This document shows positions 32,778 through 41,207 of a DNA stretch of 64,000 nt, in pieces. Source of the stretch: Streptomyces paludis (lineage in GTDB: Bacteria > Actinomycetota > Actinomycetes > Streptomycetales > Streptomycetaceae); assembly GCF_003344965.1 (NCBI RefSeq), contig NZ_CP031194.1, positions 1,054,001 through 1,118,000 of the forward strand, read 5' to 3'. Below the pieces are notes generated by a model, which saw only the letters and a list, made by a program, of their open reading frames with translations, searched no databases and was not told the origin of the DNA. The number at the start of each line of letters is the position of its first letter. Within the stretch, counting starts at the first letter, position 1. The translations under genes were made by a program, and so were the position numbers.

Positions 32778-32793
32778 TCGAACATGCGTACGA
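32778..32793. promoter_or_regulatory. LexA (SOS) box upstream of dnaE2
   Basis: TCGAACATGCGTACGA matches the actinobacterial LexA consensus TCGAAC-N4-GTTCGA at 11 of 12 defined positions. It lies 68-83 bp upstream of dnaE2, a known SOS gene, over the expected -35 region. Confidence 0.75.
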
Positions 32794-32820
32794 TTACTTA
32801 CGGTGACCAGAACGCGGCCG

Positions 32821-32860
32821 AGCCCGGGCCCGCCTGTCGGAAAACAGGCGGGCCCGGGCT
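32821..32860 (-). terminator. Strong hairpin terminator after the S1 protease gene
   Basis: AGCCCGGGCCCGCCTG (32821-32836) pairs perfectly with CAGGCGGGCCCGGGCT (32845-32860) around an 8-base loop. It lies 36 bp past the protease stop and insulates the dnaE2 promoter from read-through. Confidence 0.85.
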
Positions 32861-32896
32861 CGGTGCGGGTCGGTCGTGCTGCTACTGGTCGTGCTG

Positions 32897-34330
32897 CTAC
32901 TGGTTGCTGCCCTGGCGGGAAGAGCCGTGGCCGTTGCCATTGCCGTTCCCGTTGCGGTTGCCGTTCGCGTTCTCATTCGCGTTCTCGTTGCCGACCGCGT
33001 CACCGACCGCGTCGCCGGCATCCCCGACCGCGTCCCCGGCCGCATCGCCGATGGCGTCACCAGCGCCGACACCCGCGTTGGCCGCACCCGCGTCACCGGC
33101 GTTACCGGCGCCCGCGTTGGCCGCACCGGCCTGGTCGCCGCCCGCGCCCGCGTTGGCCGCGCCCGCGTCGCCGTTGCCGTTACCCGCACCCGCGTTGCCG
33201 TTACCCGCGCCCGCGTTGCCGTTACCCGCGCCCGCTCCCGCGTCGCCCACCAGCTCCGCGCCGACCGCCGCCAGCGCCGTCGTCACCGGCTGGAAGAACG
33301 TCTCGCCGCCCACGGTGCAGTTACCGCTGCCGCCCGAGGTCAGCCCGAGCGCGAGGTCGTCCGCGAAGAGCGAGCCGCCGCTGTCGCCGGGCTCGGCGCA
33401 GACGGAGGTCTGGATCAGGCCGTTGACGATGTCACCGTTGCCGTAGTTCACCGTGGCGTTGAGCCCGGTGACCTGGCCGTCGGAGACCTGGGTGGTCGAG
33501 CCGCTGCGGACGACCTGCTGTCCCACGACCGCCTCGGCCACCTGCGAGATCGCCTGGACGTTGCCGTTGAAGAGGTTGACGTCGCTCGGCGGCTGGGTGG
33601 CCTCGTCGTCGTACTTGACCAGGCCGAAGTCACCCACCGGGAAGACGGAGGCGACGGTCGTGCCGATCTGGTTGCCGTCGGCGTCGGCCCACGTCTGGAT
33701 GTCCTCGGTGCAGTGACCGGCGGTCAGGAAGTGCGGCGCGCCGTCCTTGACCACGTTGAAGCCGAGCGAGCAGCGCGCGCCGCCGCCCAGGATCGCGTCA
33801 CCACCGGAGACGAAGGTCTTGAACTCCCCCGCCGTCTTCTTGAGTTCGGCCTTGCCCGCGAGCGTGTTCACCACCGCGCTGAGCTTCTCCCACGCGTCAC
33901 CCGTGACCGTACGGTCGGCCGTGACGACCACCTTGTTGGTGACCGGGTCGGTCGTCCAGGACGTGCCCGGGATGGTCGCCCGGTCGGTCAGGGTCTGCCG
34001 GGCCGCCGTCAGCTGGGCGGTGGTGTTCTGGACGATTCTGGCCTTGCCGCCCGCCTGACGGACCGCCGCGGCGGCCTGCTCGTCGACGACGTTCATCACG
34101 AGGGACTTCGAAGCGGCCTCGTAGTACCAGCCGGCCGCGCTCTCGCCCAGGTTCCCGTTGAGCGTGGCCGCGAGCGCACCGGCCCCCGTCGCCGTCAGCG
34201 TCTTCAGCTCGGACTGAGGCTTGTCCTCGCTGGCGTTCGCGTTCTGGAGCGTGACACCCGCGATCGCCAGCGCCACCACGGCACCGCCCGCCATGGTCAC
34301 ACGCTTCTTGGATATACGCCGATGACTCAA
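32897..34330 (-). CDS. Secreted S1 protease (streptogrisin/alpha-lytic type) with long Asn/Gly/Ala tail
   Basis: This 477-residue preproprotease has a signal peptide (KKRVTMAGGAVVALAIAGVTLQ), then a propeptide of the alpha-lytic type. The chymotrypsin-fold domain shows all three catalytic residues: His in FLTAGHC, Asp in GDFGLVKYDD and Ser in [12 protein letters not shown]. The last about 110 residues are a low-complexity extension of AGAGNGN-, AGDA- and NGNRNGNGNG-type repeats, absent from classical streptogrisins; it may tether or space the enzyme. I chose the TTG at 34330 because AGGAGG lies just upstream. The nearby DasR-like site may link its expression to N-acetylglucosamine. Confidence 0.92.
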   Translation of the reverse strand: MSHRRISKKRVTMAGGAVVALAIAGVTLQNANASEDKPQSELKTLTATGAGALAATLNGNLGESAAGWYYEAASKSLVMNVVDEQAAAAVRQAGGKARIVQNTTAQLTAARQTLTDRATIPGTSWTTDPVTNKVVVTADRTVTGDAWEKLSAVVNTLAGKAELKKTAGEFKTFVSGGDAILGGGARCSLGFNVVKDGAPHFLTAGHCTEDIQTWADADGNQIGTTVASVFPVGDFGLVKYDDEATQPPSDVNLFNGNVQAISQVAEAVVGQQVVRSGSTTQVSDGQVTGLNATVNYGNGDIVNGLIQTSVCAEPGDSGGSLFADDLALGLTSGGSGNCTVGGETFFQPVTTALAAVGAELVGDAGAGAGNGNAGAGNGNAGAGNGNGDAGAANAGAGGDQAGAANAGAGNAGDAGAANAGVGAGDAIGDAAGDAVGDAGDAVGDAVGNENANENANGNRNGNGNGNGHGSSRQGSNQ

Positions 34331-34722
34331 GGTCAACCTCCTGTGGGGCCCGTGCCGGTGGCCTGTGGGGTGCCTGACACGGATGGTGAGGCCGCCCACT
34401 ATTGCGAGCCCTGCCAACCGAACACAAGGTCGCTTTCCGGACGTTCGCGCGCCGAGAGGTGTTACCGCGAGAACATCCTCAACTCCGCTGGTCAGAGCGG
34501 GATTCCCCGGCCACCGAAAAGCGAAATCATGGGCCGGAACAACCCCCTGAGAGGTCTAGACCTGTCCTGAAAGTGCGCTACGTATGAAGTGCTTATTTTG
34601 TTCACGTTCAGCGATGTGACCTTACGGATCGGGGTCCGAGCCGGGACAATCATCGTGAAACCGGGCCCGCACACCGGTGATTTCGGCCGGTCGGGTACGA
34701 AGCACAAGGAAAGGGGCACGGG
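34331..34722. other. 392-bp divergent region with a DasR-like site
   Basis: This region lies between the S1 protease and the alpha/beta hydrolase genes. It has lower GC around 34575-34630 and carries the GGTCTAGACC palindrome at 34553-34562. Promoters for both genes should lie here; I could not fix them. No small gene is evident. Confidence 0.5.
34550..34565. promoter_or_regulatory. DasR-responsive-element-like palindrome
   Basis: AGAGGTCTAGACCTGT contains the full dre core GGTCTAGACC and the outer A and T of the 16-bp consensus A(C/T)TGGTCTAGACCA(C/G)T. The T and A immediately flanking the core are replaced by A and T. It sits about 220 bp before the protease start and 157 bp before the hydrolase start. 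Confidence 0.45.
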
Positions 34723-35589
34723 TTGCGACGTCGGGTGCGCGCGGCGGACGGGCGGCATCTGATGGTCGAGCGTCTGGGGGATCCGCGCGGCAGACCTGTC
34801 TTCCTGCTGCACGGCACGCCGGGCAGCAGGCTCGGGCCTGCCCCGCGCGGCATGGTGCTCTACCAGCGGGGGATGCAGCTGATCGCCTACGACCGTCCCG
34901 GATACGGCGGTTCGGACCGGCTCGAAGGGCGCAGTGTCGCCGATGTGGCCCAGGACGTGACGACGATCGCCGATGCCCTCGGGCTCGAACGGTTCGCCGT
35001 CGCCGGCCGCTCCGGCGGCGCTCCGCACGCCCTGGCCTGCGCGGCGCTGCTGCCCGACCGGGTGACCCGGACGGCCGCGCTGGTCACCCTCGCGCCGTGG
35101 GACGCGGTCGGGCTCGACTGGTTCGAGGGCATGGCCGCCTCCAACGTCCGGGAGTACACCACCGCGCACCAGGATCCGGCGGGGGTGGCGGCCCGGCTGA
35201 TCCCGCGCGCCGCCGCCATCCGGGAGAACCCGGTGCGACTCCTGGACGATCTGCGCCTGGAGCTGACCGATTCCGACCGCATGGTGGTCTCCGATGCCGG
35301 GGTCAGAACGATGCTGCTGCGCAACTACCAGGAGGCGCTGCGCGGTTCGGCGTACGGCTGGATCGACGACGCGGTCGCCTTCGCCAGCCCCTGGGGGTTC
35401 GACCCGGCCGACATCCGGGGTCCGGTGCTGCTGTGGCACGGCGAGAAGGACGTTTTCTCGCCGGTCGGCCACTCGCGCTGGCTCGCGGAGCGCATCCCGG
35501 GCGCGACGGCCGTCCTGGAACCGGCCGCCGCGCACTTCGACGCCCTGCACGCGCTGCCCCGCATCCTGACCTGGCTGCTGGACGACTGA
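34723..35589 (+). CDS. Alpha/beta-fold hydrolase
   Basis: This 288-residue cytoplasmic hydrolase has the oxyanion region PVFLLHGTPGSRLG and the motif AYDRPGYGGSDR. The nucleophile elbow is VAGRSGGAPHAL, with Ser in GRSGG rather than GxSxG with His. Asp is in LLWHGEKDVFSPVGHS, and the catalytic His is in EPAAAHFDAL. There is no signal peptide. The start is a TTG at 34723 after a GGGG ribosome site. The family covers esterases, haloperoxidase-like and epoxide-hydrolase-like enzymes, so the substrate cannot be assigned. Confidence 0.9.
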   Translation: MRRRVRAADGRHLMVERLGDPRGRPVFLLHGTPGSRLGPAPRGMVLYQRGMQLIAYDRPGYGGSDRLEGRSVADVAQDVTTIADALGLERFAVAGRSGGAPHALACAALLPDRVTRTAALVTLAPWDAVGLDWFEGMAASNVREYTTAHQDPAGVAARLIPRAAAIRENPVRLLDDLRLELTDSDRMVVSDAGVRTMLLRNYQEALRGSAYGWIDDAVAFASPWGFDPADIRGPVLLWHGEKDVFSPVGHSRWLAERIPGATAVLEPAAAHFDALHALPRILTWLLDD

Positions 35590-35652
35590 GACACCGGCGC
35601 GCAACCGGCGCGTACGCACGGTGGGTTGGCACCCCGCGCACCCACGGCGGGC

Positions 35653-35678
35653 GCCGCCCTCTCCCGAAAGGGGGCGGC
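35653..35678. terminator. Bidirectional hairpin between the hydrolase and fxsT genes
   Basis: GCCGCCC (35653-35659) pairs with GGGCGGC (35672-35678), and the stem can extend inward to a GAAA loop. It lies between two convergent stop codons (35589 and 35704) and could serve both transcripts. Confidence 0.65.
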
Positions 35679-35703
35679 AACCGTCACACCTGGCCGCGCC
35701 CCG

Positions 35704-38700
35704 TCACACCGCCAGCGGCTCCAGATCCCGGTAGACCCGCCGGTCGTCCCGCGCGAACCGGGTCAGTGTGTGGTCCTCGCCCAGCAGCCGTACCAGCTCC
35801 TCGACGGTGTCCACCCGCAGCTGCGCCGCGTCGCCCTTGCGCCCCAGCGCGCCCAGCGTGACGCACATGTTGGAGGCGATGGCGAGCGTCTCGGGGTGGT
35901 GCGCGCCCAGCGCCACCCGCAGCCCCGCGACCGCGCCCCGCTCGGTGACCAGCGCCTCGTCCAGCTCGCCCAGGTCCGCCTGCGCGCTGGCCAGCGCGAC
36001 CGTGCAGAAGAGTGTGTGCGGATGCTCGTCCCCCAGCACCTCCCGCATCAACCGCAGCGTGGGCCGCAGCAGTTGCTCCGCCAGCTCGGGCGCGCCACAG
36101 CCCCAGTGGTAGATGCCGAGGTTGTTGATCGCGGCAAGGGTGTACGGGTGGTGCTCCCCCGGCACCCGCCGGTACTGGTCCACGACCTCCTGCGCCAGAT
36201 CCCGCGCGGCGACCGGCTCGCCGGCGGCGAAATGGTCGGCCGCGAGATTCAGATCGCAGGAAAGTGAGTCGGGAGTGGCCTCCGATCCGTATTTGGTCCG
36301 GTAGCGCTTGCAGGTCGCGGTGGTCAGCCGGCGCGCGTCCTCCAGCCGGTCCGCCCGGCGCAGGGAGACGGCCAGGCTCTTGGCCGCCGCGAGGGTGCCG
36401 GGGAAGAGAGGTCCGAGGTGTTCCTTGTAGAGGCCGTACGTCCGGCTGAGCAGGTTGACCGAGTCCTCGTACCGGCCGATGTCCCGCAGATCGCGCGCCA
36501 GGTTGACCGCGGAGGCGAGGGTGTGCGGGTGGTTCGGGCCGAGGACGGCGGTCCTGCGGTCGAAGATGTCCTGGTCCGTCTCGCGCGCCTCGGTGTGCCG
36601 GCCGACCATCCGCAGGGCCAGCGCGCGGTTGTTGGCCGCGGCCAGGGTCCGCGGGTGGGACTCGTGGAAGATCCCGCTGAACCCCTCGTGCGCCTCGGTC
36701 GACAGCTCCATCGCCTTGGTGTACTCGCCGAGCGTCATGAAGTCGGTGGCCAGCCCGCTGGTGGTCATGTACGTGTGCGGGTGGGTGGGGCCGAGCACCC
36801 TGCGCTGCCGCGCCAGGGTCTCCTCGTCCAGCTCCCGCGCCTCCACGTAACGGCCCAGGGAGCGGTAGATGTTGGAGAGGTGGAAGCGCAGATACAGATA
36901 CTGCGGGTCGTTGTTGCCGAGCGTCTCGCGCCACTCGTCGCGCAGCTCCCCGGCGAGTTCGAAGGCGGCCGGCCAGTCGCCGCGCTTCCACAGGTAGCGC
37001 ACCCGGTCGATCATCAGCCGGCGGGTCTCGGGCCGGCGGCAGAAGCCGGCCTCGGAGACATCAAGATGCGGCCAGATCGTGGCGAACCGCTCCCAGGTGG
37101 CGGGGTTGTCGATCGGCTCGTCGCCGTCGGGCCGGGCGCCCGCGAGGATACGGTGCACGGCGTGCCGGGCGTCGCGCTGCTCCTGCTCGGTGAGCTGCGC
37201 GCGGATGATCGCCTGCACCAGCCGGTGCACCTGGATGCTGTTGCCGACCTGGTCCACCTTGGCCAGCGCGAACCGGCCGATCTCGCGGATGACCCGGCCG
37301 AGCACCAGGGTCTCCTGGAGGGAGACGTCGTAGGGCTTCAGCTCCTCGATCATCTCCTTGCTGTAGAGGAGGTTCGCGGAGATCGGCTCGGGCGCGAAGA
37401 AGGCACAGAGCTGGAGCAGCCGTACGGCGGCGGGCGAGCGCTCCTTGAGCCGCTCGATGGAGATGTTCCAGGTCGCGGCGACCGGTTCGGGGTAGCCGGC
37501 GGGCTGGTTGAGCGCGAGCACGCTGGGCGCCTGCTGCGCGAGCTGGTCCAGATACTCGGAGACGGGGGTGGCGGTCTCGGCGATCCAGGCCGCGGCCTGT
37601 TCGACGGCGAGCGGCAGATCCCCGACGGCGGTGGCGACCTTGTCGGCGTCCACGGCGGAGAGTCCGGGCGCGCGCCGCTGGAGATGCTCGACGGACTCCT
37701 CGCGCAGGAAGACATCGACGGGCAGGGCGTCGCCGTACTGCGACCAGCTCTGGTTGCGGGAGGTGACCAGGACATGGCCGGGGCCGCCCGGCGGGAAGAA
37801 GCGCTGGAGCTGCTCGGGGTCGTCGGCGTTGTCGAAGACCAGCAGCCAGCGCGGCGACGGCACCCCGCGCCGCAGCAGGTCGATGGCCTCCTGGGAGGCC
37901 GACGCGATGTCGTCGCCGCCCTGCGCCCCGAGCCGTACGGCCAGTTCGGCGAGGCCGGCGACCACATCGGCGACCCGCTCGGAGGAGATCCACCAGACCA
38001 GGTCGTAGTCGGCCATGAAGCGGTGGACGTACTCCAGCGCCACCTGTGTCTTGCCGATCCCGCCGAGCCCGTAGAGCGTCTGGGGCTGCGGGAGGACGAC
38101 GGTCATTCCGCCGCCGAGCTGGTCGCGCATCCGCTCCAGTACGAGGGAGCGCCCGGTGAAGCCGGGGTTGCGGGCGGGCGCGTTCCAGATCTTGGGCACG
38201 GTGCCGGGGAAGCGCGGTCCGGGCGCGACGGAGTCCGCGAGCTGTACGTGCCGGTCCAGCGCGCGCAGCAGCATGGCTGTGGCGTGCGGCTCGTCCAGCC
38301 GGAAGAGGTCCACCGGGTTGAGGTCGATGTACGGGGCGGTGAGCCGGATGTCGCCGACCCGGACGGGGATCACCTGGCGCCGGGCGCCGCCCGGGTCCTC
38401 GGCCACGGCGCGCGACCACACCTCCACGGCCCGCGCGGACTTGAGGTAGGCGGCGGAGAGCAGGACGACGGTACGGACGGGGGGCTCGCCGCGGCGCAGC
38501 GAGAGCCCGGCGCCGCCGATCGTGTCGCCGGAGCCCCCGTATCCGCCGGAACCGCCGTACCCGCCGGAATTCCCGTATCCGCCGGAGCCGCCGAGGCCCC
38601 CGCCCCCGGAGCCGCCGAGGCCCGTGGAATCCCCGTACCCGCCGTATCCGCCGGCCGTGCCCACCGGTTCGGCGGCGACATCGCGCGGTACGACCCGGAA

Positions 38701-39789
38701 CCCGGCCCGGGTGAGCACGGATTCGATCCAGTCGGCCCACATCCGGTTCTCGGCGACATAGCTGAGCTGGAGGTCGGCGGGCAGGGTGGGGCGGCGCCGG
38801 GTGAAGGCGTCCTTGATCCGCAGCCGGGACTCCTCGCCGACCGCGGGCATCGCGGTGATGGCGCCCTCGGTGACATAGCCGGTGAGCCGTTCGAACGCGG
38901 AGAGCAGGGAGTTGCTCAGCCCCGGCGCGTCACCGAAGGTCGCGAGGGTCTCCTCGTACGCGTAGTAGGGGCGGTACGGGATCTCCACCGCGCCCCAGTA
39001 GGCGGTGAGGCTCTCCCCGGCGAGGCCGCTGGGGAAGCGGTCGAACTTCACCCGGGCCAGCGCGCGGCCCGCGTCGGCCTTCTCCTTCTCGCCCTCGTCG
39101 ATGCGCATCGGTACGGGGAAGATCCTGATGCCCCGGCCGCCGTAGCGCTCGTCGATCTGGCGGGCCACCGCGGCGGCGCCGTCGATGGACTGGTCGCTGA
39201 GGGTGAAGCAGTCGACGAGGACATCGGGGAGATGGACGGTGCAGATGTCGGCGATGTCGCTGAGCCCGGTCCTGCTGTCGATGAGGACGTAGTCGTAGTG
39301 GGCCTTCATGTCGTCGCGCAGCGCGTCGAAGAAGTGCCCGCCGCCGAGCCGGTCGTAGAAGTTGTCCCAGTCGAAGGTGGAGACGGTCGCGGAGTACTCG
39401 CGGTTCTGCCGCCCCGCGGAGACGAAGTCGAGGGTGCCGCCCTCGGGGAAGTCCCAGCCGAGATGGACCGGGGTGAGGGAGACGGCGTGCGGCTGGACGC
39501 GCGCGTAGTCGCGGTGCCAGTCGTCGGGGCGGTCCACGGGGCTGGTCGCGGCCCACGCGTACTCGGTGATCAGATCGATGACACCGGTGGTGGCGGCGAG
39601 GGTGGCGGGGTCCAGGAAGGGGTGGAAGAACCGGTGCAGCCCGGGGGCCTCCAGGTCCCAGTCGACGGCCAGCACCCGCTGCCCGTTGGCGGCGAGGATC
39701 CAGGCCGTGTTGGCCAGGGCCATGGTGCGGCCCGTACCGCCCTTGTACGAGTAGAAGGTGACGATGCGTCCGTCACGACGTGCTGTCAT
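35704..39789 (-). CDS. fxsT: FxSxx-COOH system STAND/TPR protein FxsT
   Basis: This is a 1361-residue multidomain protein. Residues 1-330 form a MinD/ParA-like ATPase (deviant Walker A KGGTGRT at 16-22, VLIDSRTGLSDIAD). About 350-500 form a TIR-like domain (LQLSYVAENRMWADWIESVLTRAGF), interrupted by a Gly/Tyr/Ser-rich run at about 376-423. An NB-ARC/NTPase follows (LYGLGGIGKTQVALEYVHR near 571-590, RWLLVFDNADD, LVTSRNQSW). About 960-1340 are TPR repeats (for example LSNIYRSLGRYVEARELDEET). The ATG at 39789 has GGAGG seven bases upstream and overlaps fxsC by 17 bp. The layout is that of a STAND sensor-switch, as in plant and bacterial immune proteins. Its role with the FxSxx peptide is not established. 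Confidence 0.93.
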   Translation of the reverse strand: MTARRDGRIVTFYSYKGGTGRTMALANTAWILAANGQRVLAVDWDLEAPGLHRFFHPFLDPATLAATTGVIDLITEYAWAATSPVDRPDDWHRDYARVQPHAVSLTPVHLGWDFPEGGTLDFVSAGRQNREYSATVSTFDWDNFYDRLGGGHFFDALRDDMKAHYDYVLIDSRTGLSDIADICTVHLPDVLVDCFTLSDQSIDGAAAVARQIDERYGGRGIRIFPVPMRIDEGEKEKADAGRALARVKFDRFPSGLAGESLTAYWGAVEIPYRPYYAYEETLATFGDAPGLSNSLLSAFERLTGYVTEGAITAMPAVGEESRLRIKDAFTRRRPTLPADLQLSYVAENRMWADWIESVLTRAGFRVVPRDVAAEPVGTAGGYGGYGDSTGLGGSGGGGLGGSGGYGNSGGYGGSGGYGGSGDTIGGAGLSLRRGEPPVRTVVLLSAAYLKSARAVEVWSRAVAEDPGGARRQVIPVRVGDIRLTAPYIDLNPVDLFRLDEPHATAMLLRALDRHVQLADSVAPGPRFPGTVPKIWNAPARNPGFTGRSLVLERMRDQLGGGMTVVLPQPQTLYGLGGIGKTQVALEYVHRFMADYDLVWWISSERVADVVAGLAELAVRLGAQGGDDIASASQEAIDLLRRGVPSPRWLLVFDNADDPEQLQRFFPPGGPGHVLVTSRNQSWSQYGDALPVDVFLREESVEHLQRRAPGLSAVDADKVATAVGDLPLAVEQAAAWIAETATPVSEYLDQLAQQAPSVLALNQPAGYPEPVAATWNISIERLKERSPAAVRLLQLCAFFAPEPISANLLYSKEMIEELKPYDVSLQETLVLGRVIREIGRFALAKVDQVGNSIQVHRLVQAIIRAQLTEQEQRDARHAVHRILAGARPDGDEPIDNPATWERFATIWPHLDVSEAGFCRRPETRRLMIDRVRYLWKRGDWPAAFELAGELRDEWRETLGNNDPQYLYLRFHLSNIYRSLGRYVEARELDEETLARQRRVLGPTHPHTYMTTSGLATDFMTLGEYTKAMELSTEAHEGFSGIFHESHPRTLAAANNRALALRMVGRHTEARETDQDIFDRRTAVLGPNHPHTLASAVNLARDLRDIGRYEDSVNLLSRTYGLYKEHLGPLFPGTLAAAKSLAVSLRRADRLEDARRLTTATCKRYRTKYGSEATPDSLSCDLNLAADHFAAGEPVAARDLAQEVVDQYRRVPGEHHPYTLAAINNLGIYHWGCGAPELAEQLLRPTLRLMREVLGDEHPHTLFCTVALASAQADLGELDEALVTERGAVAGLRVALGAHHPETLAIASNMCVTLGALGRKGDAAQLRVDTVEELVRLLGEDHTLTRFARDDRRVYRDLEPLAV

Positions 39790-41167
39790 CCGTGTCCTCC
39801 GCATCGGGCGCCAGGTCGTGCGTCTGGGGAACATAGTGCGTCGTGGCGTACTCGGCGGCCATGGGGCCTCGCAGCCGGGGCCGTTCCATGGGGGTGCCGC
39901 CGGCCGGCGGGTAGACCGTAGCGTGTCTCAGGTACTGCTGGGCGGCGGCTTCGACGACCTGGGGCAGGAGCTGGCCGAACGCCTCCATGCTGGGGACGCC
40001 CCGGGCGGCGGCCCGGGAGGCGGTGCGGCCCTGTCCCGTCTTCTTCGGCATGGTGCGCTCCAGCCGCTCGCTGAGTTCGGCCTCCGCCTCCCGGCTCTGC
40101 TGGTCCGTACGGTTCCACGGGACGACGACGCTCACCCAGGGCCGGTGCTCGGCGTCGAACGCGGCGAGGCGCTTGCGCTGCTCCTCGTCGTGCAGGGCCC
40201 ACCGGTCGACCAGCAGGATCTCCGGTCTGCCGGGCTCCTGCTTGCCCTCGTGCGGTATGGCCACCTCGTCGAACGAGACGATGTCCGCCTGGTAGTTGAG
40301 CGAGCGCACCAGGTCCCGGGCGACATAGGCCAGCGGCCGGGCGGAGTCGGGGTGGTACGGGTTCCAGTCCTGGGCCATGGAGCCGTAGTAGTGCGGGGTA
40401 CGGCCCTCGGGCAGATCGTGGCGGGTGGGCGCGGCCACGGTGACCTGCATGGGGCGCGGTCCGCCGTTGGTGCCGAAGGCGCTGGGCGCGTTGCGGTAGT
40501 CGACGGGGCGCCCGGGGGCTATCGCGGCGGTGTCGGCGACGTTGACGATCCGTTTGGCGAGTTCGTAGACGGCCCGCTCGTACTCCCGCTCGAAGATACG
40601 GAGTTTGACCAGTCCGTAGAGTCCGTCGGTGACGTAGCGGTCGCCGAAGTCCCGGTGGTTGAACTGCAACCGCTCGGCGGGTCCCGGCAGTTGCTGGGGC
40701 GGTACGGGCACCCAGAGGGCCGGGACGATCGCTTCGGCGCTGGTGTTGTTCTTGGCCTGCTCGTAGATGACGCGCTGGGCGAAGGCGAACCACTCCTTGC
40801 CGCACATCTCGCTGGCGAAGTAGCGCGGCGAGAACAGCGGTACGAACACCCGGCAGGTGGCGAGGACTTCGGCGAGCCGCTCCGACCAGCCCTCGCCGGA
40901 GCGCATGTCCCGGTCGATGAAGCCGGCCTGGGCCCCGGCCGGGAGATCGGTCATGGCCATCACATGGCCGCACAGATCGCGGAAGAGCTTCTCCACCCAC
41001 ATGTCCGGATCGGGTCCCCCGGGTCCGTTCCGCGGTGTGTGCGCATAGCTGAGGAAGAAATACGGCCGATGGTCAGCCGCTCTCCGCTGCGATGACGCGT
41101 GCACACGACCCCCGTCCTGTGAGCACCCGCTTCCCTGTGTCTCCGAGGCAGCGAGCAAATTAATCAT
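39773..41167 (-). CDS. fxsC: TIR-like protein FxsC
   Basis: This 464-residue protein has an N-terminal TIR-like domain (YFFLSYAHTP, AGFIDRDMRSGEGWSERLAEVLATCRVFVPLFSPRYF in the region). It also has the GKEWFAFAQRV segment carrying the conserved Glu and Trp. The second half (about 240-400, PGRPEILLVDRWALHDEEQRKRLAAFD) is a Rossmann-like partner domain also seen in FxsC proteins. The ATG at 41167 is weakly served by a ribosome site; a GTG at 41104 after GGGGG is an alternative giving 443 residues. It lies between the AAC(3)-like gene and fxsT on the same strand. Whether this TIR hydrolyses NAD+ is unknown. Confidence 0.92.
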   Translation of the reverse strand: MINLLAASETQGSGCSQDGGRVHASSQRRAADHRPYFFLSYAHTPRNGPGGPDPDMWVEKLFRDLCGHVMAMTDLPAGAQAGFIDRDMRSGEGWSERLAEVLATCRVFVPLFSPRYFASEMCGKEWFAFAQRVIYEQAKNNTSAEAIVPALWVPVPPQQLPGPAERLQFNHRDFGDRYVTDGLYGLVKLRIFEREYERAVYELAKRIVNVADTAAIAPGRPVDYRNAPSAFGTNGGPRPMQVTVAAPTRHDLPEGRTPHYYGSMAQDWNPYHPDSARPLAYVARDLVRSLNYQADIVSFDEVAIPHEGKQEPGRPEILLVDRWALHDEEQRKRLAAFDAEHRPWVSVVVPWNRTDQQSREAEAELSERLERTMPKKTGQGRTASRAAARGVPSMEAFGQLLPQVVEAAAQQYLRHATVYPPAGGTPMERPRLRGPMAAEYATTHYVPQTHDLAPDAEDTDDSTS

Positions 41168-41207
41168 TCCGGAGCCGAACGGCCTTCTTCCCCCGACCTC
41201 CGGTCAT

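Noticed and set aside
29354..32806. 1150-codon plus-strand open frame opposite dnaE2
   Set aside because: It is a high-GC shadow of the dnaE2 frame: Arg/Pro/His-rich, with no domain and no ribosome site.
36418..39921. 1167-codon plus-strand open frame opposite fxsT
   Set aside because: Antisense shadow of a recognised multidomain gene; the composition is not protein-like.
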